The notes beneath the pieces were generated by a model. That model did no database searches and was not told the DNA's origin. It saw nothing but the letters and a program-made list of their open reading frames with translations. Shown piece after piece: positions 32,250-44,045 of a DNA stretch of 64,000 nt. The DNA is from Phytophthora colocasiae (taxonomy: Eukaryota > Oomycota > Peronosporomycetes > Peronosporales > Peronosporaceae): positions 806,001 through 870,000 of the forward strand of contig JAGKQI010000105.1 of NCBI GenBank assembly GCA_018806915.1. The letters run 5' to 3'. Made by a program: the position numbers and the translations under genes. The stretch's first letter is position 1; each line of letters begins with the position of its first letter.

Positions 32250-35200
32250 TTCCTTTTGAACATCTTGGCTTTCAGCCATTGCGTCACGCACACGGCGTAA
32301 GACGCTAAGCGTCGTCGAGAGGAAGTCATCGACTTGCTTACGAACAGTAAGAGGGCTGACATCAGCTAGCTCGGAGTCGAGCGACGGCACAGCCTCTCCC
32401 CCACTAAGCCCGAGCCACCGCGTGGCGGAGTGAGCGGGACGCGCGGATGCGCAAGGCCGTTCACGTAGAACGGGGTGAAGCCTGTCGAGACATGCACCGC
32501 GTTGTTCATTGAGAACTCAACGAGAGGGAGCATAGCGCTCCAACGCTTCGGCGTTTCAGCGCATACGCTGCGGAGGATGTCCTCCAGAACGCGATTCGCG
32601 CGCTCAGTCTGACCATCAGTCTGCGGATGATCCGCCGTGGACATGTCCAGTCGAGTGCCAAGCACCTTAAAGACGGACGTCCAGAAGTGACCCGTGAAAC
32701 GGGGGTCTCGATCCGAGACAATGGTCTCTGGCAGCCCATGCTGGCGGAAGACCCGATCGATAAAGATCGTCGCTGTACCAGCGCCATCGACGGTGTCCGG
32801 CACAGCCGCTAGGTGAGCCATCTTGCTCAGACGGTCAACAAAGACCACAACGCCCGTGTTGCCTGCCGTATCCTTCGGCAGGCCAAACACAAAGTCCATA
32901 CTTATGGATTGCCAACACCCAGAGGGTACAGGCAAGCTCTCCAAAGGCGCTGCCGCATGCGGCGAGGGTTTAACCCGCTGACACGTCTCGCACATGCGCA
33001 CGTATGTGCTAATCCACTTGTACATCTTCGGCCACCAGTACATGGAGCTCACCGAGCTGTAGGTCTTCTCGCGACCGAGGTGGCCGCTTGCGGGCGTGTC
33101 GTGAGCCTCATAGAGGATACGATACTTCAGGTCCTCATCGTGAGGAACCACCACACGTGGTGGGTCATCCTGACCCGTGCTGTAGTACAGCAGACCGCCT
33201 TCCAGGCTATAGCGTTGGAGTCTCGCCTTTAGGCGTCGTGACAGAGTCACCTTCGAGTCCTTAAACTCATCGCTCCCTAGAGCTTGAAGCAGCGCGACAC
33301 AAGAGTCGTCCTGAGCGTACGCTGCTCGAACCATGTCCGTCACGGACGACGTCACCGAGGTGACATGAGATAACTCATAGTCCGGGCGACGTGATAAAGC
33401 GTCAGCGAGGACGTTCTGCCTGCCAGGCTTGTACTTCACCTCGAAGTTATACTCCGCAAAGAAGGAGAGCCATCGGGCCATCCTCTGCGAGAGGTGAGGC
33501 GACTGCGTCGCTGTGCGTAGTGACGCATGATCCGTGTAGATCACAAACGGCTTGGAGCCGAGCAGGTGAACCCTGAATTTGACGAGAGCGTACTTCATCG
33601 CAAGTAGCTCCTTGTCATGAACTGGATAGTTCTTCTCAGCAGCCTTGAGCTGCCGAGACTCAAACGCAATGACGCGTTCGCGCCCTTCGGCGTCCGCTTG
33701 TAGCAAAGCACTACCGATGGCAAAGTCCGAGGCGTCACAGACGACGATGAACGGACGATCGGGGTCTGGCAACGCCAGTATCGGTGCCTGAAGCAGGCTA
33801 TCCTTGATACGAGTGAACGCACTCTCGTGCTCAGCACGCCATACCCATTCGGCATCCTTCTTAAGGAGATCCGACAGTGGCCGAGCCAACTCAGCGTAGT
33901 TCTCGCTGTACTTGTGCAAGTAGTTGGACAAGCCCAGCCACTTACGCAAGTCCTTCTGGTTCAAGGGAACCGGCCAGTCCACAATGGCCTTGACCTTTGC
34001 TGGATCAGCACGAAGGCCATGCTTCCCAATGAAGCACCCTAGGAAAGGGATTTCTTCCGCGCCAAAGACGCACTTGTCCGCGTTGGCGTACAACTTGTTC
34101 GTGCGCATGCACTCGAGCACAGCTCGCACGTGTTCCACGTGCACCTCGACGTCAGTCTTGCCGTGTTCGGCCTGACTGTGGACGAACACGTCGTCAAAGT
34201 ACGTCTGTGCGAATGCCCGCAGGGGCCTGAACAACTGCGTCACTAGACGATTGAACGTTGTAGGCGCATTCGACAGCCCTTGGGCATGACGATCCACTCC
34301 CAGAGCATACCGCTGTAAGCGGAATATCACTGGCTCCCATGAGCTGATAGTAGCCATCGACTAAGTCGAGCGCACTGTACGGTGCAGCCCACCATGTTGT
34401 TCTGAAGAACATCCTTCCTAGGAATCGGCGTCTGCGCCGGAATCGTGGCAGCGTTGAGCTTGTTAAAAGCGTGAACGATACGCCACTTGCCACTGCCGGG
34501 TCACGCAGTATTTAGTTCCGGGAACTAAGTCGATCTCGTGACGAACGCCTCGGTCAGGAGGCAGTCCACTCGGTGGTTCCTTCGAGACAACGTCTCCATA
34601 TTCCTTCAGCAAGGAGTAGAAGGGATCCGAGGAATTTTTGAGGATCTCCGATCCACTCCTGGCGTTCAACGTCTTCTTGACCTCGGCCAAGACGGACTCG
34701 TCAACGAGGGACGATGAGTTTAACTCCTCTTCAGGTCGGACGATGACCACCTCGGCGAATTCGCCAGCCTTCAAGGCATCGCCAAAGTCGGCGAACGACA
34801 TCTCCTCTAGCTAAGGAGCTTGTCAACACTCGGCAGTTCGTCCAGCAGGACGCTGCCTTCGGCACTGCCGTCCACTCCATCAACTAGAGTGTATAGCTGC
34901 CCACAGCCCTCCTGTGCGTCGGCACTCGACGTCACGGATGACTCAGACGCAGAGCGTCTCGCCTAAAGGGCCTTACGACGTCGTCGTCTAGCCGACGAAC
35001 GTCCACTCGACGGAGTACGTGCCGTCGCACAACCAATGACCGTAGCTGGTCCAATGTCAGAGACATTCAGCGATCTACTTGGTCCACGACCAGCAACGCT
35101 CGGCGGAGTACGTGCCGCCCCACAGGGATTACGTGGGCTCTGCCCACACGTTGCCTCACTGTCAACCAGCGCTACGCGCTCAACAGGACTGTGGTCCTCG

Positions 35201-35257
35201 CACTCGGTGGTGACCACTAACTCGGACACACCGACTTCCAGCATCATAGGCTCGATG
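32250..35257 (-). pseudogene. Array unit U2: 663-codon RT-RNase H-integrase frame
   Basis: A long frame 32366-34357 covers RT from GLSNAP through RNase H and integrase to the junction. RT N-terminus 34463-34801 is in a different frame (125-bp deletion). It has the 16-bp CCGCT deletion near 34315 and a lost G near 34283. Shortest unit (3008 bp) because its protease-RT linker has the fewest repeats. Confidence 0.9.
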
Positions 35258-38200
35258 TTCCTTTTGAACATCTTGGCTTTCAGCCATTGCGTCACGCACA
35301 CGGCGTAAGACGCTAAGCGTCGTCGAGAGGAAGTCATCGACTTGCTTACGAACAGTAAGAGGGCTGACATCAGCTAGCTCGGAGTCGAGCGACGGCACAG
35401 CCTCTCCCCCACTAAGCCCGAGCCACCGCGTGGCGGAGTGAGCGGGACGCGCGGATGCGCAAGGCCGTTCACGTAGAACGGGGTGAAGCCTGTCGAGGCA
35501 TGCACCGCGTTGTTCATTGAGAACTCAACGAGAGGGAGCATAGCGCTCCAACGCTTCGGCGTTTCAGCGCATACGCTGCGGAGGATGTCCTCCAGGACGC
35601 GATTCGCGCGCTCAGTCTGACCATCGGTCTGCGGATGATCCGCCGTGGACATGTCCAGTCGAGTGCCAAGCACCTTAAAGACGGACGTCCAGAAGTGACC
35701 CGTGAAACGGGGGTCTCGATCCGAGACAATGGTCTCTGGCAGCCCATGCTGGCGGAAGACCCGATCGATAAAGATCGTCGCTGTACCAGCGCCATCGACG
35801 GTGTCCGGCACAGCCAGGTGAGCCATCTTGCTCAGACGGTCAACAAAGACCACAACGCCCGTGTTGCCTGCCGTATCCTTCGGCAGGCCAAACACAAAGT
35901 CCATACTTATGGATTGCCAACACCCAGAGGGTACAGGCAAGCTCTCCAAAGGCGCTGCCGCATGCGGCGAGGGTTTAACCCGCTGACACGTCTCGCACGT
36001 GCCCACGTATGTGCTAACCCACTTGTACATCTTCGGCCACCAGTACATGGAGCTCACCGAGCTGTAGGTCTTCTCGCGACCGAGGTGGCCGCTTGCGGGC
36101 GTGTCGTGAGCCTCATAGAGGATACGATACTTCAGGTCCTCATCGTGAGGATCCACCACACGTGGTGGGTCATCCTGACCCGTGCTGTAGTACAGCAGAC
36201 CGCCTTCCAGGCTATAGCGTTGGAGTCTCGCCTTTAGGCGTCGTGACAGAGTCACCTTCGAGTCCTTAAACTCATCGCTCCCTAGAGCTTGAAGCAGCGC
36301 GACACAAGAGTCGTCCTGAGCGTACGCTGCTCGAACCATGTCCGTCACGGACGACGTCACCGAGGTGACATGAGATAACTCATAGTCCGGGCGACGTGAT
36401 AAAGCGTCAGCGAGGACGTTCTGCCTGCCAGGCTTGTACTTCACCTCGAAGTTATACTCCGCAAAGAAGGAGAGCCATCGGGCCATCCTCTGCGAGAGGT
36501 GAGGCGACTGCGTCGCTGTGCGTAGTGACGCATGATCCGTGTAGATCACAAACGGCTTGGAGCCGAGCAGGTGAACCCTGAATTTGACGAGAGCGTACTT
36601 CATCGCAAGTAGCTCCTTGTCATGAACTGGATAGTTCTTCTCAGCAGCCTTGAGCTGCCGAGACTCAAACGCAATGACGCGTTCGCGCCCTTCGGCGTCC
36701 GCTTGTAGCAAAGCACTACCGATGGCAAAGTCCGAGGCGTCACAGACGACGATGAACGGACGATCGGGGTCTGGCAACGCCAGTATCGGTGCCTGAAGCA
36801 GGCTATCCTTGATACGAGTGAACGCACTCTCGTGCTCCAGCACGCCATACCCATTCGGCATCCTTCTTAAGGAGATCCGACAGTGGCCGAAGCCAACTCA
36901 GCGTAGTTCTCGCTGTACTTGTGCGAAGTAGTTGGACAAGCCCAGCCACTTACGCAAGTCCTTCTGGTTCAAGGGAACCGGCCAGTCCACAATGGCCTTG
37001 ACCTTTGCTGGATCAGCACGAAGGCCATGCTTCCCAATGAAGCACCCTAGGAAAGGGATTTCTTCCGCGCCAAAGACGCACTTGTCCGCGTTGGCGTACA
37101 ACTTGTTGGTGCGCATGCACTCGAGCACAGCTCGCACGTGTTCCACGTGCACCTCGACGTCAGTCTTGCCGTGTTCGGCCTGACTGTGGACGAACACGTC
37201 GTCAAAGTACGTCTGTGCGAATGCCCGCAGGGGCCTGAACAACTGCGTCACTAGACGATTGAACGTTGCAGGCGCATTCGACAGCCCTTTGGGGCATGAC
37301 GAGCCACTCCCAGAGCATACCGCTCGGGGTGCTCACCGCTGTAAGCGGAATATCACTGGCTCGCATGAGCAGCTGATAGTAGCCATCGACTAAGTCGAGC
37401 GCACTGTACGGTGCAGCCCACCATGTTGTTCTGAAGAACATCCTTCCTAGGAATCGGCGTCTGCGCCGGAATCGTGGCAGCGTTGAGCTTGTTAAAAGCG
37501 TGAACGATACGCCACTTGCCACTGCCGGGTCATGCAGTATTTAGTTCCGGGAACTAAGTCGATCTCGTGACGAACGCCTCGGTCAGGAGGCAGTCCACTC
37601 GGTGGTTCCTTCGAGACAACGTCTCCATATTCCTTCAGCAAGGAGTAGAAGGGATCCGAGGGATTTTTGAGGATCTCCGATCCACTCCTGGCGTTCAACG
37701 CCTTCTTGACCTCGGCCAAGACGGACTCGTCAACGAGGGACGATGAGTTTAACTCCTCTTCAGGTCGGACGATGACCACCTCGGCGAATTCGCCAGCCTT
37801 CAAGGCATCGCCAAAGTCGGCGAACGACATCTCCTCTAGCTAAGGAGCTTGTCAACACTCGGCAGTTCGTCCAGCAGGACGCTGCCTTCGGCACTGCCGT
37901 CCACTCCATCAACTAGAGTGTATAGCTGCCCACAGCCCTCCTGTGCGTCGGCACTCGACGTCACGGATGACTCAGACGCAGAGCGTCTCGCCTAAAGGCC
38001 TTACGGACGTCGTCGTCTGGCCGACGAACGTCCACTCGACGGAGTACGTACCGTCGCACAAGATTTCGGCCTCTCTCGGCCCAGTGCGTCAGAGACACTC
38101 AGCGATCCACTCAATCGATGACCGATGTCGCTCAGCGGAGTACGTGCCGCTGCACAACCAATGACCGTAGCTGGTCCAATGTCAGAGACATTCAGCGATC

Positions 38201-38382
38201 TACTTGGTCCACGACCAGCAACGCTCGGCGGAGTACGTGCCGCCCCACAGGGATTACGTGGGCTCTGCCCACACGTTGCCTCACTGTCAACCAGCGCTAC
38301 GCGCTCAACAGGACTGTGGTCCTCGCACTCGGTGGTGACCACTAACTCGGACACACCGACTTCCAGCATCATAGGCTCGATG
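35258..38382 (-). pseudogene. Array unit U3: RNase H-integrase frame of 495 codons, RT broken
   Basis: RNase H and integrase 35374-36861, RT 36898-37251 plus 37202-37522, RT N-terminus 37492-37830, protease tail 38001-38382. One-base gains near 36838, 36891 and 36925 break the RT-RNase H join. An in-frame 3-bp deletion near 35816 removes one residue after KMAHLA. Keeps the 16 bp at CCGCT that U1 and U2 lost. Confidence 0.88.
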
Positions 38383-38891
38383 TTCCTTTTGAACATCTTG
38401 GCTTTCAGCCATTGCGTCACGCACACGGCGTAAGACGCTAAGCGTCGTCGAGAGGAAGCCATCGACTTGCTTACGAACAGTAAGAGGACTGACATCAGCT
38501 AGCTCGGAGTCGAGCGACGGCACAGCCTCTCCCCCACTAAGCCCGAGCCACCGCGTGGCGGAGTGAGCGGGACGCGCGGATGCGCAAGGCCGTTCACGTA
38601 GAACGGGGTGAAGCCTGTCGAGGCATGCACCGCGTTGTTCATTGAGAACTCAACGAGAGGGAGCATAGCGCTCCAACGCTTCGGCGTTTCAGCGCATACG
38701 CTGCGGAGGATGTCCTCCAGGACGCGATTCGCGCGCTCAGTCTGACCATCGGTCTGCGGATGATCCGCCGTGGACATGTCCAGTCGAGTGCCAAGCACCT
38801 TAAAGACGGACGTCCAGAAGTGACCCGTGAAACGGGGGTCTCGATCCGAGACAATGGTCTCTGGCAGCCCATGCTGGCGGAAGACCCGATC

Positions 38892-39271
38892 TGCAGCGGG
38901 GCTGCGTAGGTGTGCACGGCTCAGAGGAAGTTTTGTTGACTCGTAGAGTCCTGCTTGCAAGGCACTAGCCTTCGGTTCTATACAAGAACCAAGTAGTCCA
39001 CTAAATACAGGACTCACAGAGTCAGTGTCCCTATAACAAAGGACTAACACTAACTATGTAAAATGCAAACTGATTTTTATTGACTTTATTGCCCTAATCC
39101 TAAATGTAACGGATTTAGTATCTAACATACTAAATCCTAATCAAAATGCAACGTGAGGCTCTGAGGCCATCTACGTATCTACTCGTGTGTGCCACACCAT
39201 TATGTACCCACATAAATGTATCATGAGTGTCACACACCAACGAGAAACATTCGTGTAACATCCCCGTTACA
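38892..39271 (-). repeat. Family-A 3' LTR, minus strand (380 bp)
   Basis: Reverse complement starts TGTAACGGGG and ends GCTGCA, then GATCG of integrase. This sharp end fixes the A LTR boundary. It lacks the 42-bp duplication. No partner 5' LTR is present, so the left flank of that insertion has been lost. Confidence 0.9.
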
Positions 39272-40186
39272 CTCTCCCCCACCAAGATTCCGGATACCGT
39301 ATCCGGAAAGTGTAAACACACGACGCGATTATCGGCCGATGGCCACGGCACCTTGCCTTGCGCGGACGGCGCTGTCTCTCGTGCGTGTTACACGCCTCCG
39401 TACGCGATGCCACTTGGTACACACTTGGGCCCAATGCTTACCAAGCATAGGAGCCTACTGGCTCGAGTCAAGGGGCTCTACGGGCATGGAAAGAAGGCCA
39501 CAGGTGGCGTATCTATGATACTACTGGATCAGTGATCCACAGGGCAAGCCTTCCAAGCTACCAACGGTTCCACGAACCACACAGCAGTGGGGCCCACTCG
39601 CTTCACAGTTAATGTGACCCTCGGATGAGCACTGTGTGCAGGGCTTGATGCCCAAGTTGTCCTTGAAGCAGGCGCAAGCGCCACTATGTGTCACAGACAC
39701 TGTGTCTTGTGAATGCACGTGCTCAGCACAGTCGTAGACACGACAACGAGCACCAGACAGCTAAGCTGTCGCTCAGGAGGAGCTTACCTACCTCCTACTG
39801 CTATGCAGCATGCGGGGTCCAATGCATTGGCATCCCTGCCATCCACAGTGCCTCATGACATAGTCATACCCATTGAACGCTTCTAGCGTCAGGTGATCGG
39901 ATAGAATCCGTTTCCATCACCACTTGTCGCTTAGACCGAACGTCATTAAGACGGTTGTTCATCACGAACCATCTTCGCTTCATGATCGCGAAGCTCCGGG
40001 CCATAGGCCAGTGTTGTTAAAGGGTCATAGACCCTTGAAACACGCGCGCGCGAGGCGCATGTAGCCCCTTACTGCACTTGCAGTTTGAGCATTCGATGCC
40101 CTGTCGACGGCACCGACGTGCTCGCTGCAAGTATTGCAGCTACGGGTCAGAGCCTGAGCTCAGCAACGACCCTGTGGACCCCCACC
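39272..40186 (-). other. Family-A 3' noncoding region (minus strand copy)
   Basis: Reverse-oriented match of 19863-20772, including the polypurine tract at 39272-39283 (minus GGTGGGGGAGAG). Confidence 0.8.
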
Positions 40187-43183
40187 TTAGTGGGAGGTGC
40201 TTGGCACCCGGCGACTCCGTCGCACCCCCATCGGGCGGTCTGACACCGGGTGTGCCCGATCATACGCGTCAACGACGTCGGGGCAATCCTGCCGTAGTGG
40301 CACCTCAAACTCCCACGAGTTCTGTGAGTGAGGGTAACCTCGCCACTTCACCAGATACTGGTTGTGACCTCGGCGACGACGCCGCGCCATCAGTCGATCC
40401 ACGTGATAGTGAAGCTCACCTTGCTCATCGAGCAGAGCAGGAGGAGGACGAGCGGTCGATGGGTTCTCGCGCTGCGAGTGTAGACGCGCTGCATTGCTTG
40501 CAGACCCGCGTGGGCTCGGTGAAGGAGCACGACCACCACGTCGGTCATCCGACCCATCGCTTAGCGACTGGTCTCGAGTAGACCTAGAGTCGCGGGGACC
40601 GGTCTGAGTCGCCTCTGGTGCTGCATCAGCGGGTCTATGACCTCGAGCATCACGTTGCTCCGGATTGACAAGACCTGTTGGTTCGGATGCAACCACCTGT
40701 GGCTCTGCCACCTGCTGCCGTGCAGCCTTCGTCCGACCCGGCGCCAGCTCCTCAGAACTCACAAGAGCAGGGTCCCGATATGGCTTAAGCAAGCCCACGT
40801 AGAACACAGGATGTGTTCGCATACGCTTTGGCAAGTCAAGCGTGTATGCCAGGCCCTTCTTGGCCACGACCGTGAACGGTCCAATGAAGCGCGGCCGCAA
40901 CTTCGTCTTGAAGACGGCTGACACTGCGTGTGTAGGCAGGTTCTTAGCGTTTAATAAAACGTGGTCACCGACCTTGAACTCCCACATGTTGCTTCTGCCT
41001 TTGGCATCAGCTTGTTCCTTTTGAACATCTTGGCTTTCAGCCATTGCGTCACGCACACGGCGTAAGACGCTAAGCCTCATCGAGAGGAAGTCATCGACTT
41101 GCTTGCGAACAGTAAGAGGACTGACATCAGCAAGCTCGGAGTCGAGCGACGGCACAGCCTCTCCCCCACCAAACCCAAGGCTACCGCGTGGCGGAGTGAG
41201 CGGGACGCGCGGATGCGCAAGGCCGTTCACGTAGAACGGGGTGAAGCCTGTCGAGGCATGCACCGCGTTGTTCATTGAGAACTCAACGAGAGGGAGCATA
41301 GCGCTCCAACGCTTCGGCGTTTCAGCGCATACGCTGCGGAAGATGTCCTCCAGGACGCGATTCGCGCGCTCAGTCTGACCATCGGTCTGCGGATGATCCG
41401 CCGTGGACATGTCCAGTCGAGTGCCAAGCACTTTGAAGACGGACGTCCAGAAGTGACCCGTGAAACGGGGGTCTCGATCCGAGACAATGGTCTCTGGCAG
41501 CCCATGCTGGCGGAAGACCCGATCGATAAAGATCGTCGCTGTACCAGCGCCATCGACGGTGTCCGGCACAGCCGCTAGGTGAGCCATCTTGCTCAGACGG
41601 TCAACAAAGACCACAACGCCCGTGTTGCCTGCCGTATCCTTCGGCAGGCCAAACACGAAGTCCATACTCATGGATTGCCAACACCCAGAGGGTACAGGCA
41701 AGCTCTCCAAAGGCGCTGCCGCATGCGGCGAGGGTTTAACCCGCTGACACGTCTCGCACGTGCGCACGTATGTGCTAACCCACTTGTACATCTTCGGCCA
41801 CCAGTACATGGAGCTCACCGAGCTGTAGGTCTTCTCGCGACCGAGGTGGCCGCTTGCGGGCGTGTCGTGAGCCTCATAGAGGATACGATACTTCAGGTCC
41901 TCATCGTGAGGATCCACCACACGTGGTGGGTCATCCTGACCCGTGCTGTAGTACAGCAGACCGCCTTCCAGGCTATAGCGTTGGAGTCTCGCCTTTAGGC
42001 GTCGTGACAGAGTCACCTTCGAGTCCTTAAACTCATCGCTCCCTAGAGCTTGAAGCAGCGCGACACAAGAGTCGTCCTGAGCGTACGCTGCTCGAACCAT
42101 GTCCGTCACGGACGACGTCACCGAGGTGACATGAGATAGCTCATAGTCCGGGCGACGTGAAAACGCGTCAGCGAGGACGTTCTGCCTGCCAGGCTTGTAC
42201 TTCACCTCGAAGTTATACTCCGCAAAGAAGGAGAGCCATCGGGCCATCCTCTGCGAGAGGTGAGGCGACTGCGTCGCTGTGCGTAGTGACGCATGATCCG
42301 TGTAGATCACAAACGGCTTGGAGCCGAGCAGGTGAACCCTGAATTTGACGAGAGCGTACTTCATCGCAAGTAGCTCCTTGTCATGAACTGGATAGTTCTT
42401 CTCAGCAGCCTTGAGCTGCCGAGACTCAAACGCAATGACGCGTTCGCGCCCGTCGGCGTCCGTTTGTAGCAAAGCACTGCCGATGGCAAAGTCCGAGGCG
42501 TCACAGACGACGATGAACGGACGATCGGGGTCTGGCAACGCCAGTATCGGTGCCTGAAGCAGGCTATCCTTGATACGAGTGAACGCACTCTCGTGCTCAG
42601 CACGCCATACCCATTTGGCATCCTTCTTAAGGAGATCCGACAGTGGCCGAGCTAACTCAGCGTAGTTCTCGCTGTACTTGTGCAAGTAGTTGGACAAGCC
42701 CAGCCACTTACGCAAGTCCTTCTGGTTCAAGGGAACCGGCCAGTCCACAATGGCCTTGACCTTTGCTGGATCAGCACGAAGGCCATGCTTCCCAATGAAG
42801 CACCCTAGGAAAGGGATTTCTTCCGCGCCAAAGACGCACTTGTCCGCGTTGGCGTACAACTTGTTGGTGCGCATGCACTCGAGCACTGCTCTCACGTGTT
42901 CCACGTGTACCTCGACATCAGTCTTCCCGTGCTCAGCACGACTGTGGACGAACACATCGTCAAAGTACGTCTGTGCGAATGCCCGCAGGGGCCTGAACAA
43001 CTGCGTCACTAGACGATTGAACGTTGCAGGCGCATTCGACAGCCCTTGGGGCATGACGAGCCACTCCCAGAGCATACCGCTCGGGGTGCTCACCGCTGTA
43101 AGCGGAATATCACTGGCTCGCATGAGCAGCTGATAGTAGCCATCGACTAAGTCGAGCGCACTGTACATGGTGCAACCCACCAT
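40187..43183 (-). pseudogene. pol: Family-A Pol, 998-codon frame from RT to chromodomain (best preserved copy)
   Basis: One open frame: RT from MVGCTMYSALDLVDGYYQ, YFDD near 42967, RNase H, integrase with zinc finger and DDE residues, GPF module (FIGPFTVVAKK) and chromodomain (YLVKWRGYP near 40330). No stop or shift in this span, unlike the A copy at 16337. It is called a pseudogene because the RT N-terminus (43251-43589) is separated by the 125-bp deletion that removes conserved fingers residues, so the ATG at 43183 starts inside RT. RNase H, integrase and chromodomain could still be intact. Confidence 0.9.
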
Positions 43184-44045
43184 GTTGTTCTGAAGAACAT
43201 CCTTCCTAGGAATCGGCGTCTGCGCCGGAATCGTGGCAGCGTTGAGCTTGTTAAAAGCGTGAACGATACGCCACTTGCCACTGCCGGGTCACGCAGTATT
43301 TAGTTCCGGGAACTAAGTCGATCTCGTGACGAACGCCTCGGTCAGGAGGCAGTCCACTCGGTGGTTCCTTCGAGACAACGTCTCCATATTCCTTCAGCAA
43401 GGAGTAGAAGGGATCCGAGGGATTTTTGAGGATCTCCGATCCACTCCTGGCGTTCAACGCCTTCTTGACCTCGGCCAAGACGGACTCGTCAACGAGGGAC
43501 GATGAGTTTAACTCCTCTTCAGGTCGGACGATGACCACCTCGGCGAATTCGCCAGCCTTCAAGGCATCGCCAAAGTCGGCGAACGACATCTCCTCTAGCT
43601 AAGGAGCTTGTCAACACTCGGCAGTTCGTCCAGCAGGATGCTGCCTTCGGCACTGCCGTCCACTCCATCAACCAGAGTGTATAGCTGCCCACAGCCCTCC
43701 TGTGCGTCGGCACTCGACGTCACGGATGACTCAGACGCAGAGCGTCTCGCCCAAAGGGCCTTACGACGTCGTCGTCTAGCCGACAAACGTCCACTCGACG
43801 GAGTACGTGCCGTCGCACAACCAATGACCGTAGCTGGTCCAATGTCAGAGACATTCAGCGATCTACTTGGTCCACGACCAGCAACGCTCGGCGGAGTACG
43901 TGCCGCCCCACAGGGATTACGTGGGCTCTGCCCACACGTTGCCTCACTGTCAACCAGCGCTACGCGCTCAACAGGACTGTGGTCCTCGCACTCGGTGGTG
44001 ACCACTAACTCGGACACACCGACTTCCAGCATCATAGGCTCGATG

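Larger units (their letters stand above)
38383..44045 (-). mobile_element. Array unit U4: composite with the true 3' half of a second element A, including its 3' LTR
   Basis: On the minus strand: protease tail and linker (43595-44045), RT N-terminus (43251-43589), complete pol from RT to chromodomain (40187-43183), 3' noncoding region (39272-40186), 3' LTR (38892-39271). Integrase of another unit then picks up at 38891 in its middle and runs to the junction at 38382. This is the only place in the array with an LTR. Confidence 0.9.
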
